The notes below the pieces were generated by a model. That model was not told the origin of the DNA. It did not search any database and was given only the letters and a program-made list of their open reading frames with translations. DNA of 64,000 bases, from the NCBI GenBank assembly GCA_008711295.1, contig VUYV01000189.1, positions 605,876 through 669,875 of the forward strand. Direction: 5' to 3'. The translations under genes and the position numbers were made by a program. This document shows, in pieces, positions 26,084 through 37,159 of this stretch. This stretch comes from Anarhynchus alexandrinus (Eukaryota > Chordata > Aves > Charadriiformes > Charadriidae). Position 1 is the stretch's first letter. Each line of letters starts with the position of its first letter.

Positions 26084-27730
26084 GTTTTCCTTGAATCATT
26101 TGTTTAAATTTTTCAGTGATCAAATTCCTTGTCCCATAATAAGTACACTTTTAAATTTTTGTGCAGGACTGTTTTGCGTCTACTTTGTGTGACCTGATGA
26201 TAAGGAGAATAAGTTGCAAACCCTCTTTTCTTCTTGCCAGTTTTGGGTCAGTGATTAGCATGAACTAGAATTTTTTTGTTTCTTAATTGCTTTGGTGAAG
26301 CAGGAATTTCTGGAACATCCCTCTTGCATGTTCACATCAGGAAACTGTTCCCCGAGCATCTGATGGTTATGCTTATGTGTTAGTGAATATAGTTGTCCTT
26401 TTCTAGATTCTCTACAGCATACACGAGAAGTTCTGTTCCTATGTTTGTCTGAAGTAAAAGATGAGAGACAACAGATAAGAAAGGAGCGGGGAGATGAAGA
26501 AACTATTGGTATACTGGTATAATAAGCATTCTAACAGATAGTTTTTCAGTATTGTCATTATACCTTGCTTTCATTTTTGGATCACTTACAGTGATCTCTT
26601 AGTGAAGGAAAATTTTTCAAACACATTTTCATTGATGTTGGTGAAGAATTCCTTCAAAGGGTAAGGTGTCATACTGAAGAAAACATTAACGTACTTCTGA
26701 CTGCCTTCAAGAGCATACTGCAATTCAGACTGGAATTCAGATTTTCAGATCTTAAGGAAACATAAGTATGACGTGAAAAGGGCCTGAAGACAAAGATGGA
26801 GATGTGAAGGGAAGCAAAGAGATAAGAGAGGTGATTCAAGCTCTGGTCTTTGCAGCATAATTCTGCAGAACTCACAGTTGCGTACTGGAAAATGCAATTG
26901 AAATATTGCATGTATCTAGTCAAGAATGAAGGATATTATAGGAATAAAACATGGGATAATATTCCCGGCAAACATTTGAGGTGTGAGGGGTTGAATTAGA
27001 AAGACTGTGATACCTACAGCATGGCTTTCCCTAGTCTGGGTGTGAAGATAAGAGCAGTTTAGATCCTGCTAATGTGGAAAGAAAGGAGGAAGATGAGCCT
27101 TCTAAACAGTGGTAATATATTAATTTGAGGACCATACATACATCTGCTACTAATACTAATCTGCTACTTTTCAGAGATTTTTCTTACTTCACTGCAATTC
27201 ATACTCCAAGGGCAGAATCTATGTGGTGAGGGATGCAAGTAAAAGATCTTATGGGCAACAAAGACATTCCATTCTTGGTGTAGTATTGTGAATTTCTGTG
27301 GCCATGTGCAATATGCTGTGATATGGGACTGCTTCTGCAAGGGTAGCATTATGCAGCAGGAGAGACTTTCTACACTCTTCTGCTCATTAATTCAAATTTA
27401 CTGCACTTTGTGACTGCATTGTTTCCCTTTTAGTACTTTACAAAGGATATTGAAAGGGATATTGAAATACTGTAGGTTGATAAGATGCATTTCCAGGCTG
27501 TAAAATTACAGAGGAAATAGATAACATTGAAGTAGAAAGCACTTACCATAAATGATGGTTTATTGTTGTTTTTTTGTCAGATAGGTAGTTTAGTGTATAG
27601 TTTATGACACTTTCGTCAAGCTAGTTTTACTGCACAGTCATGATTTTTCAACTTTGATATGAAACTTGACTGAATCCTGCTTCTGCTCTATGTTCACATT
27701 TTAACTGTTCAGAAACAGTTGACTTAACAT

Positions 27731-28000
27731 ATGCTAAACGAACATAGCTTTTACACCAATTTTATGGCAGAAAAATTCCGGTATTCCTGCTTTAAGGTGC
27801 TCCATTGTCCCAAAGGGTATCCAGCTCAAATGGACGATCAACAGTTAACAATTGAAACCATCCCTCATCTAGAAGGAAATGCTGTTGCAAACAGTGGATT
27901 ATTTGGCTGGGTATATGGTGATTGTCACACTGACAACTTAGTTGTGTCACAACCAGAATTGGCAATAGTACCCAAGCTACTCAAACTACCGCCTATATGA
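27731..28000 (+). pseudogene. Unrecognised 89-codon frame, possible frameshifted retrocopy or relic
   Basis: I do not recognise this product. A true ATG at 27731 (with an in-frame TAA just before it at 27725-27727) opens an 89-codon frame ending at 28000. The second half (about residues 30-75) has a balanced, non-repetitive composition with acidic and polar residues, unlike most chance frames of this AT-rich window. Near 27970 another frame takes over and stays open in a Thr/Gln-rich stretch (TQATQTTAYMNTVPHLI, to a TAA at about 28024). A one-base deletion in an old coding sequence would produce that pattern. No splice signals or poly(A) tail are obvious. It could equally be a chance frame. 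Confidence 0.2.
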
Positions 28001-29469
28001 ACACTGTTCCTCATCTGATTTAAAATTATTTTTGCTGTGGTAAAGCACTGAGTTTACTGGTCCCAGGATACAATGCTCCTAATCATCTAGTTGTGTAACC
28101 TGTACATTCACTAGTTGTGTTGATTTTTAGAAAGTACAGGTCATTCAGAAAAACAAAGTGCCAAATCCTGCTTTATTGCTTAGCTTTATTACGCTTACGC
28201 TAAAAGGATTCTCTCGTGTCTGAGAACATGGTGGTGTTTACTTTCCAGAAGCACAACATATGTGCTGTATAGGTTTGTTCTGTATCGGAACATATTTTTT
28301 CTCTGCTTTCTTCCTGCATCAGTTATCAAGGGTGTTTCCCAGCACTCTGTTGCAGCAGAGGTGACAGAGGTGGTGCTGGGCTGTGCTGCAGCACAGCAGG
28401 CTAACCTAAGCAAACCATTAACGTAAGCCATGGCGTGGGTGGGACTCAAGATTAAAAGTTACTTCAATTTTCTCATCGCTGGGAAGGCTACTTACAAGAG
28501 CGCCGTTTGCTGTGGCAACTGGTGACACCGGGAACACATAAATAACAAGAATGTGTTTGATCTGACTGAGAGTTGAACTTTTGCCTTCCTAATGCAGCAA
28601 GCAAAGCATATTAACACGCTGAAGATTGTCGTTGTGATTCCCTTAGCATGAGTACTTGCAGCTGCTGCTTAACACAGCGCAGGAGTGTGCTATGCAGGGA
28701 TGACTGGTCGGAAACTGCCTGCCTGGCAAGGCGTCTGATCTGTGATGTGTCTTAATCCAGTCCTCCTGCCTCCAGAGGGAAAAGAAAATTTACTTCAAGG
28801 AGATCAAAAAAAAGAAATCCTCATTTCTTTTTCTGTTCTTTGACTCTAATGTAATCATTACATTCACACTTTGCATTCACAACTCCTTTAAAAGGACTCG
28901 ATAATTATTTTTGCTGTTCAGACCTATGAAATCCTGAATATGATTTGTGTAATCTACTGAAGTTCTTTCTGGTTGTTTTAAAATCCTCATCCTAGCACAG
29001 TTGACCTGGTTAAAATATGTAATAACTCACATTTTGTGGTTAACCAGGACAGAATTATAATCATGCCAGTCTATTAAAGTAAAAGGCTATGCTTTTATTA
29101 CTTAAAGGTCAGTGAAGTCCTCTGCAGTGACATCTGTGTTACCGTATTGTGTTTTCAATCTTTAGATTTCCATATGAACAGATACGGGCACATTATGTAT
29201 TGAAATTCGTCATGAATATTGGGGCAAGAGTATTAGAAAAGAATTGAGGTTTAACATTTTTATCATGCGCTAACTTGCCACCACCAGCTTTCTGCAGTTT
29301 GACTGCTTTTTCCCTTCAGCACTGATTACGCCATTCCTTAATTTTGTCAGACAAAGCGGTAGTAACCTTAGGCAATTATGCTAAAACAACTTGTCAGCTA
29401 CTCATTATTTTATTTTTAATATATTAAGGAATTAAATGCCTTAAAAGGCAACAGACTTAAGAAGCTGAA

Positions 29470-29518
29470 TCCCTCCATTGATTCGCAGGGTGGCTTCAGA
29501 AGAGACGGTAGCTGAGCA
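29470..29518. other. Left shoulder of the GC-rich spike
   Basis: Base composition changes abruptly from AT-rich to GC-rich across this interval. Nothing else is seen. Confidence 0.5.
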
Positions 29519-29850
29519 GCGTTCCCGTGCTGCCCGGGCCCCGAGGGCCGCAGTGGGCCGTAATGGCCCCGTGCAGCCCCTCAGGCCCTCCCCCGACCCT
29601 ACCCACGGCCCAGGACACTGCTTCAGCTCCCCACAGCCCTCCCCTGCCCGGCCGTGGCCCCGCCGAGCCGGGTCTACCCACAGGCCGACATCCAGGCCTG
29701 CCCCAGGGAGGTGCTGAGGGCTGGGGCTGCCATGGCGGCCCGGCCTGCCCCGGCCCCCGCCCGGGGGTGGGATGGGACCTGCCCTGGGGACCCCCGGCTG
29801 CTCCTGGCCACGGGGGTCTGCCAGCCTGCCCTGCGCCCTGACAAAGCCTG
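29519..29850. promoter_or_regulatory. Isolated GC-rich islet (borderline CpG island)
   Basis: Roughly 330 bp of about three-quarters G+C sits in a background well below half. The plus strand is C-rich. By hand I count about 23 CpGs, giving an observed/expected ratio near 0.5, so it is a borderline CpG island. The open frames on both strands here (up to 121 codons, minus strand 29496-29861) are Pro/Gly/Ala-rich, as expected when few A or T bases are available to make stops, and are not evidence of a gene. GC-rich isolated islets in birds may be promoters, distal elements or products of GC-biased gene conversion. Confidence 0.45.
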
Positions 29851-32800
29851 TGCTTTGTCAAGGACTTGACCTCGGGAAGAAGTTTTGTTCCCTACATCAA
29901 ATTTGCCCCTAACAGAGTTCGTTCCAGTGCCGTTGCTGCCCAGCAGGACCTCAGCGTTCCGAGCTGCCTCTGAACAAGGCTGTAAAATGACGTGTTGTCT
30001 CGGTACCTGCCCAGCGCCCCGATGCCACTTTCCTGTGAGAAGCTCTAAATATTTCTCACGTGCTTGCCCTAGGATCGCCAGCTCTGGCTGTGTTCGCCCA
30101 TCTCAGCCTCCAAAGTGCGGGACTGCCTCGGCCAGCCAGCGGGAGAGAAGGGGGAAGCATCTTGGAGGAAATTCATCCTCATTTCTCATGGGGGCTCAAC
30201 CTCCCTGAGAGGACGGGAAGAGAGGAGAAGAGAAAAAAAAGCGGCGGTAACTGATTGCCTGCTCTGAGGGGTTTAGTAGAAACTGTTGTTTGTAAGCCAG
30301 TTAGCTCGTGCTCCGATGACAGATGTATTAACCGTACACAGCCAGAATGGCTGAAGTGATGGAAGATTCAGAGAGTCTCTCCTGATCCAGATGGACCCCC
30401 GCAATGGTGACTCCTGCCACTGTCCGGACAGCGCCTGACCGTCCTGCTTGAGAAGCTCGATACCTTGGTCTTTGTTTCCCCTGTGAAGGAAAATAGGGCC
30501 AGCAGTGTTTTGGTTTATGAGAGGTTCTTGGCCTTGCTAAGTGTACTGCATCTCCTCCCTCCCTCTGGGAGGTTTGTTTCATGTTGAAAAGCAAAGAATA
30601 CCTTTCACTGAAGTATACTTTATAGACTTAAAAACGTCGTGCCTGTTCCACAGCATATTGCTTTCAGTTATTCTGTTGGTTTTTTTTTTTTTTTTATTTT
30701 TTCCAGGATTACTTTGACTAGGAGAGCATCTTATTATTATTAACAGCTTTTGAAAATGTGCATTTCAGGTAATTTTCACAGATCTTGTTGACATTATTCT
30801 AGTACATACTGCACTGTACTTCCACAAATTACATACTGCCGTCAGTAATGAATATGATAATCTTACCAGTTCTAAGAGAATAAATATTCCAACCTTTGAA
30901 ATTCTCTTTATATACCAAGTGTGTGACATTTAGTCTGCTGATTTAAACAAAAGATATGTTTCATCCCACATTATCTCTTGATAGATAACTGACCATTACA
31001 CCTCCTTGTTCTCTTTTGTGATTATGAACAGCTTGGACATATTTCTTGTAATATCTCTCTACAAATAATTCTAGGCTCAGAAGTTTGTTTCTTTTATAAA
31101 TTAAGCTATCCAAAAGTGATAGCTCATTTCTCCATAACTAGAATCTGTCCCCTCTAGGGGCAATTTATCCTTGCAGCAGCTAACCTTTAAGCATTATTTC
31201 TTTCAGAAACTTATATTAATCATCTTTGCCAGTTTCCCTCTCAGTCTTTGTCTTCCCACAATTTTCTGCCGCAGTCGGACACCACCAAGTTTTCCAAATA
31301 TTTATACTGCTGGTTTTAGAGGAGGAAGGGTTATCCGGGAAGTTGTTTTATTAAAATGTAATTGTTTAAATAACAATCGTCAACGATTGCACACTGAGAA
31401 CTCAAATCTGACCTTGCTTGTAGAGTAGGGGATGGCTGTTTTGTAGAGTCAGTCTATACAACAGGTGTAGATACACATACATAAGCACTGTTGGTAGTCC
31501 TCTGGGAGACAGAGGTGCAATAATTGAAAACTAATTTGAAGCAAGGTGGCAAAAAGTAGACCTAATGGGTTTGAGTTTTCCTTGCATTGGCTAGAAGGGA
31601 AGAAGTTAGTTTGGTAAGAATGTCTTTCCAAGCCTCTGTTGTGTCAACTGTTAGGCCTCAATGCCGGTGATTAGAATAAGAAACCCACATTTGAGCAACA
31701 TCCCCTTTTATTCTTATCTACTGCTCAGAGTGTAGCTGCGATTCCTCAGTCAACCATGAGACAGATGGACTCTCTGAGGGCAGACTGACGTAGCTGCTAC
31801 CTTCTACATCGCCAAAGTTATAAAGGCAACACTGTGCAGAGATGAGAAGCTCGCAGCGAGGGTGGGATTACACAGACTGCGAAGCTGACGTTCTGGGTTA
31901 GGACACATACCAGACTGGCATACCCGTTTAAGATAGATGTTTGGGTCTCCTTTTATATAAGACAATTAAGATGTGCCTTAGAGAATTTAGTGCTGTCCTT
32001 GTAGCTATAACTCACACTGATGGAACAGTTGCAGTTCATGTACTCAGTGGAAGTCTACAGACTATTTTAAACATTATTGAGCTAGGTTTTGCTGGCAGTT
32101 GCGTTATTTCTTTTATATTGATTAAGAAATTTAATCAAATGGATTTTTATGGCTTCAAACATTCTAAATTATTCATACACTGCATCTTTAACATGCTATC
32201 TTACCAAATAGGTATTCTATTGCATTAGAGCTATAAAAGAGTATTCTTGGTTTTATTGCTATGTGCATTGTTGAAGAAAAGAGCATGCAAAAATTCACAA
32301 AGTGTCTGTGAAAGTATTCTTTTTGGCGTTTCATGAATTATTTCATCAATTTTTATTCTCCTGATTCTGATGATTGATGACCAGCAAAGAGAATTTCCTG
32401 TGACAAGTCTGTGCTGTAATTTAATAAAAAAAAAAAGAAAATTTAATAATGCTGCACCTCAGCATATACCCTTTAGTTTAGAAAAGTTATCTGGAATCTT
32501 ATGGGAAACCGGCGAGGTTGACATGGATTATCTATAATAAGACATCTTAGGGTTCATCTTATTTCCGTGTAGGTTCCAAATATACTTATATTTACAAACT
32601 TATATATACTTTTACATATATATATATAGTGAGAATTTTAAAATTTGTTACTATTGACTTCAAGTATCTGTTTAGTTTGCAGAGTAGAATTATTAATTCT
32701 GGTGTTAATGATTGAGGAAGTAGACAGAAATAGAGTTCTGAGATTTTAAGGTGGCATGAACACCCACTCCAGTCCGCCAAATGAGCCTACAAATGTCTAT

Positions 32801-32879
32801 CAGTAATGCCTGAATCTATCCATAAAAACCTTCAGTGTGAGAAATTCTACAAACTTTATAAACTGTATATTCTGTTACT
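29851..32879. other. Non-coding stretch, no gene seen
   Basis: Sequence returns from moderately GC-rich (to about 30250) to AT-rich. A T-rich tract lies at 30680-30703 and a short TA run at 32616-32628. No exon or RNA gene is supported. Confidence 0.55.
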
Positions 32880-33702
32880 TACCTCCGTGTACTTTGAGAT
32901 GGCTTTTCCTGATGTCTGTCTTGTACCTTTCTTGCCTCAATTTAAACCTTGTTGCTGTTCTTCTTGTCAATGGTAGAGATCTCATTTTCCCCTTCTATTT
33001 TGCTGAAGGGATATTTGAAGACTCTTATCCTGTATCCCTTCAATCTTCTCTTTGCTAGACTAAAATGATGATACTTGGTAATATTTTCTCTGCCTTCTTA
33101 CTCACTCTATAATAGAGAATTTTTTCCATGATTACACAAGCTACTAGTTCTGCATCCTGCAGTGTCTCACAAAGCCATTTGTATACCTTATCAATATCAT
33201 CAGTTGATAGATGTTAGGTTTGGTGTATAATCCTCATTTATTATATTGTTTTGTCTTTTACTTTTTTTTTTCCTGCTGACATTTCAGCTGTATGAAGGGC
33301 AACTTCTTCAGTGTTATATTTATGGCGTGATCCATATTCTCATTTGATTTTATTTGATGCTGCACATTCTAGATTGTTTAATCCAGTGCTAGAAACTGTT
33401 CACCTAAAATGCCTTCTTAGACTTCATCATCTGGGATTGGGTATTATAATTCTGTATTGGCTAAACTTGCATGATACTGACAAGGTCCTTCCTTCAGCTG
33501 TGACACATGAATGCTTCTTGTGGCCATACTTCTCAGAATAAAATGAACTCGATTTCTTAATTTTATTCACTCTCTCTTCTAATCCTCCCATGAATTTTTC
33601 CAATTCATCTAGTTTTCTTATTCCTTTCCAAAATATTATTTCCTTGTAGAAATCTTTTCCATAATCACAAAAATCACAATGTTTTTCTTCGTCTGGATCA
33701 AA
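32880..33702 (-). pseudogene. Possible decayed coding region on the minus strand, family unrecognised
   Basis: Read on the minus strand, several consecutive segments look like protein. A 91-codon frame without stops runs from 33702 to 33430, opening FDPDEEKHCDFCDYGKDFY and going on through a charged, probably helical part (KLDELEKF, EERVNKIKK). The same frame continues through a few stops to about 33260. Another frame (33213-33055) gives 52 residues with a helical look (KVYKWLCETLQDAEL, then VIMEKILYY, SKKAEKILPS). Further frames follow to about 32890, where AG|GTAAGT resembles a splice donor. The frame switches and stops mean it is not an intact gene. It may be an old retropseudogene or exon relic; chance cannot be excluded. 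I could not match it to a family. Confidence 0.25.
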
Positions 33703-34329
33703 TTATTCTTGATGAGATCTTTATTTGGTTGATTTCTTCAGAGAGAAGAAAATCTGACATGTGTTCCCCAAAACCATTAAACTTGAAAGCTGTAGCTTGT
33801 TCTCTGTGCCTATTTTCCTATAACGTTCTAACAGCGACTCACTTCCAGTTGCTAGGGCGCGTATTTCAGTTGTGCAATCCGAATGTGTTTCTGCATGAGT
33901 CCAAATGCAGGTGGGGAGGCATTTTTTTTTTCGCTGGTCGGCTGCTGATAGAACAGGCTATAGATCAGCATCTGAGAATGTCTCTTCATTTCCTTTTTGT
34001 CGTGCTAATTGTTATGGTTTCTGACTCCCGAGAAAATGAAAGGTAGAAATGCCACTGCTTTGAAATGAATCCACTCCGAATTAGTATTGTATTGCTGTGT
34101 CTGTTTAAACAGACAGAACATTAGTTGTGTACTGGTTTTGGAGGAGCTGAAAGTTCTGGTTTTGTCTGATTATTTTTTCCCCCTGTCCCTGATAGAATAG
34201 TCACGTTGGAAGAGAGATTGGTATACTCTACCCGGTTTGCACATCCAAACATTACCTTGTGTCTTCAGGCTTTGAAAGGGTAATGATAAAGAAGTGCTTA
34301 TAAATCTTGTTTTAATTTAAGATATTTAG
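33703..34329. other. Non-coding stretch, nothing recognised
   Basis: No gene or repeat is seen; a short T run lies near 33923. Confidence 0.55.
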
Positions 34330-34880
34330 TCTTCTGTCTCTTACGTGGGTATACTTTGGCGCTTTAATTAACTGCTTGTTAATTCTAGACTTGCATTGTT
34401 CTGTGCAGAGGCTTTAAATAAGATATGCCTATACTGAGACTGTATTAACTGGCATATTTTAGCAGTAAATAGATTCCAGCTTTATGTTTTATGCATCCCA
34501 TATATCATTTGGCTTGTGATTCAAAACACACAAGACATGTTTCCAGGGTTTCATGTGCTGTAAATAAATGTAAAACAAGCTCCTTGCACAAAAGTGCTAC
34601 AAAGTAATCAGCATCAGGAAGGCTAAGAAGCTAAATGGTACTTGGAAGACTGTAATTAATATTAATCTCTTGCATGCCAGAACAAGTGATTAAACTCCTC
34701 CACCTCTTTTGCTTTATATGCAAATCTGGCCGAGTGGCAGCATTGTATGATAAACGCACTACTATAGCAGCCACTGGTTGAATTTTAAGTGTCCTACATA
34801 GTAAGAGGGGAAGAATTTAAGAAAGAGTGTGCACAGTTAAAGACTTTCAGCAGCTGCTGACAGCCTGTCAGTGTTCTGGT
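34330..34880. promoter_or_regulatory. Homeodomain/POU motif-rich stretch, candidate conserved enhancer
   Basis: The stretch has several TAATTA-type homeodomain sites (near 34365-34385 and 34653-34665), an exact octamer ATGCAAAT at about 34718-34725, and an E-box CAGCTG inside a short palindrome CAGCAGCTGCTG near 34849-34860. Such clustering in AT-rich gene-free DNA is common in developmental enhancers. AT-rich DNA also produces TAATTA by chance, so this is weak support. Confidence 0.2.
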
Positions 34881-36205
34881 TTCATTGACAGTAGGAAAGG
34901 GAGAGGACAGAGATTACAAATTTGTTGTGTTAATTGGTTCTGGTAGGAAACTGACCTCCAGTACTCTCTTTGCCAGCATATGTTTTTCCTCAAACTCAGA
35001 AAACCGAGGCACAGAGCTCCTGGTAAATATGACTGGACAGTTATCCAAGTGACTACTGAGAACTATATGTTCCAGCCTTCTCTCTGCTCTCTGCATGCCT
35101 CTAAATGCTACTCCTAATAGTACTGTTCGAAAAGCTACACTCCTCAAGTGGTTGTTGGTCACTTTTCTCCTCTGTCCCTTCTGGCAAGCTGCATTCTTCT
35201 TTCCTCAGTGCTGGAAGAAAGCCAGCTCACGCTTCACTTTACTGCCTGCTGAGGAGCTCATTCTCTGAATATTCAAATTGATGTAGAACTAGCTCAAATT
35301 CAGATTTTTTTCATAGTCAGATGCTCTGCTTCTGTGTTTGAAGTCAAGATTGACACTTCAGTCTAGGTCCTTCTAGATCAAGACTTTGTAAGATACTTCT
35401 TTCTCTGCTTTTGAGTTTCTTTCTTTGCCAACTGATTTCCTCCTGGTTTCAAATTCAGAATCATCTCAGACAAAGATGAGATCACTTTACCCGTTGCGGT
35501 CCTGATTCAAACCCTGGTCAAAGAGGACAAACTTCTGTAATGGTATTTTTTTCTAACTGTGAGAATGACACAGCAGAAAAGTGCAATTTAGTTAATTTCA
35601 AGTTGATTTTTAAACAGGATCAAATTTCTCATTAGACATGCATACTGACTAATAAACTTTCTTTTTAATGACACATAAATATGTTAAGCAATTGTAGAAC
35701 TTGCTAACACCTATGCACACTCTGTGAATTTTTAAGTGTCAGCATTGCAATAAATTTAACAAGATTAATGCAATTTATTTTGCTTTCTATGTAGCTGAGA
35801 AATTGTGTTCTGTGCTGACGTGAAGCTCTTAATTTTCTTGACAGCTTTTTGGATTCATTTGTTATTTCAGTTACACCCTCACATTTTAGGCTTTGGTTCA
35901 GGTCTTTCTAACTTCTGCTAGGTATTGCAAAAGATTACTAAAGCCTTAGCTTTGATGGTCTGTGTATGACAATGAAATATATGTCAATGGAATGCGATGT
36001 CACAACTTGTGACATTGTCAATCTAACTGATACTTTAACTACTTTGAGGGAAAACTTTTCCAACACAGCAGAGAACCAAGAAGATGGCAAATCACCTATA
36101 TTTTTGAATTATCCATTTTGTTGACAGAACGACACTTTAGATATAAAGGCTGGAATTATCAGAAGAAGTCAACATTGGCTTAACTTCCCTTTTTTTTTTT
36201 TCAAG
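34881..36205. other. Non-coding stretch, nothing recognised
   Basis: No coding exon or repeat is supported. The interval ends in a T run (36190-36201) just before the first protein-like frame. Confidence 0.55.
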
Positions 36206-36382
36206 CAAGTATTAATGATTTGAATGATGTTTTTGAGTCTTCCATGCTGTTCCCAGAAGCCTGGCGGTCCGCTCTCTCTACTGGAAGGTCAGGTTTACAT
36301 AGTCTCTGATAGTGATGTTTTTCAGACCTATTTTGACCCAAAGGGACATTTGTTCAATAATGTCTTCTGTGGGCTAATATAG
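36206..36382 (+). other. Candidate exon or relic A, 52-codon protein-like frame
   Basis: A plus-strand frame opens at tandem ATGs (36224 and 36227) and ends at TAG 36380-36382. Its middle reads GGPLSLLEGQVYIVSDSDVF and continues QTYFDPKGHLF, a globular-looking composition. A strong polypyrimidine run followed by CAAG (36190-36205) precedes it like a splice acceptor, but the frame has a TGA between that site and the ATG. I do not recognise a family. It lies 160 bp before frame B and about 530 bp before frame C, both on the same strand. Confidence 0.2.
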
Positions 36383-36539
36383 AGGAGAAAAAGCAGAATT
36401 TCTGTTCCAGGCAGCTCTGCTGGTGTACTTGCAAGCCTGCAGCAAAATTGAATAGTTATAATTTTGAATACTTGGGAGAGGAGCTTTTGAATAAAAGGTT
36501 TCAACTGTAAAAAGCTGATTTTCCATTTTGTCATTCTAG

Positions 36540-36656
36540 TTAAAATTTCAAGAGGAGTTGGACGCTGTTATAGTTGATTTGGACCCCGACTTCCAGTATG
36601 ATGGCCTTGGATCAGGCTCCTACGTGAAGATGTGCCTTGACTCTTTGATTGATTAA
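36540..36656 (+). other. Candidate terminal exon or relic B, 38 codons
   Basis: TTTTGTCATTCTAG at 36526-36539 has the form of a splice acceptor. Directly after it a plus-strand frame of 38 codons runs to TAA at 36654-36656. It reads EELDAVIVDLDPDFQYDGLG and then GSYVKMCLDSLID, acidic and balanced, and is more G+C-rich than its flanks. This would suit a last coding exon, in phase 0 at 36540. No family is recognised, no upstream partner exon is proven, and a 38-codon frame is common by chance. Confidence 0.25.
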
Positions 36657-36904
36657 GCTTTCTACATCTAACACCTAAATGGGCAAATTTTTGTTACCAC
36701 CCATCCCAGTTGATAGGGTGACTTTTTGTGTGTGTGTGTGTCTTCAATGTCTTTGCTTACAGTTATGTTTTTCTTGCATTAAGACAACGGGGTGAGATGA
36801 AGCCCATCTAACCCATCTACTTATGTGGTTGGACATTGTTGTTTCCTTTGTTTCAAGAGTTGGTTTGTTTTGCTGTTTTGTTTTGTGTTGGGTTTTTTTG
36901 AGCC
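36657..36904. other. Non-coding stretch with a (TG)7 run
   Basis: Between frames B and C. It contains a TG microsatellite at 36727-36740 and T/G-rich sequence near 36855-36900. Confidence 0.5.
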
Positions 36905-36913
36905 TTGGGGTAT

Positions 36914-37159
36914 ATGCATACTGATAGGGATAACTGGTTGAGTTTCCTGGTGCGATACAAAGTAAAAGAAGCAGAAATGGAACAAAACAAGAAAAGCACA
37001 AGCAGTGAGAGTTCTGGCTGTTATGTTTATATAGAGAGCTATGATGCCAGCTGTGTCTTTAATGACATTGTCAGGCAAACTTCTGGAAAAAAAAATTATT
37101 TGATTTTTAACAGCAAAGCCTCAGGTGCTGGAAATTTTCACGCTGTCCTAGTGATATAA
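36914..37159 (+). other. Candidate exon or relic C, 81-codon protein-like frame
   Basis: From an ATG at 36914 a plus-strand frame runs to TAA at 37157-37159. It contains a charged segment (RYKVKEAEMEQNKKS), then SSGCYVYIESYDASCVFNDI and RQTSGKKNYLIFNSKASGAG. Composition is protein-like and not repetitive. With frames A and B it makes three same-strand protein-like segments within 960 bp. I do not recognise it. It may be a decayed retrocopy with frame breaks, exons of an unknown gene, or chance. Confidence 0.2.

Larger units (their letters stand above)
17641..29469. other. Long non-coding stretch, no gene seen
   Basis: About 11.8 kb of AT-rich sequence. The features I can name are a 2-copy 19-bp repeat (18031-18067), short T and A runs, a GGT run (26069-26083), a 15-bp tandem duplication (25271-25300) and one isolated 89-codon ATG frame (27731-28000) listed separately. 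The largest other ATG frame is 113 codons (19027-19368, plus strand) and carries no motif I recognise. Confidence 0.55.

Noticed and set aside
29496..29861. 121-codon minus frame and overlapping plus frames in the GC islet
   Set aside because: All frames stay open because GC-rich DNA lacks stop codons; the products are Pro/Gly/Ala low-complexity.
30085..30135. Short similarity to an antisense Alu segment (CATCTCAGCCTCCAAAGTGC)
   Set aside because: Alu is confined to primates, the CR1 copies point to a sauropsid, and nothing before or after continues the match. Taken as coincidence.
34725..34775. GAGTGGCAGCATTGTAT resembles the 5' part of U4 snRNA
   Set aside because: Only a dozen or so bases agree and the rest of U4 cannot be followed; no snRNA gene is supported.
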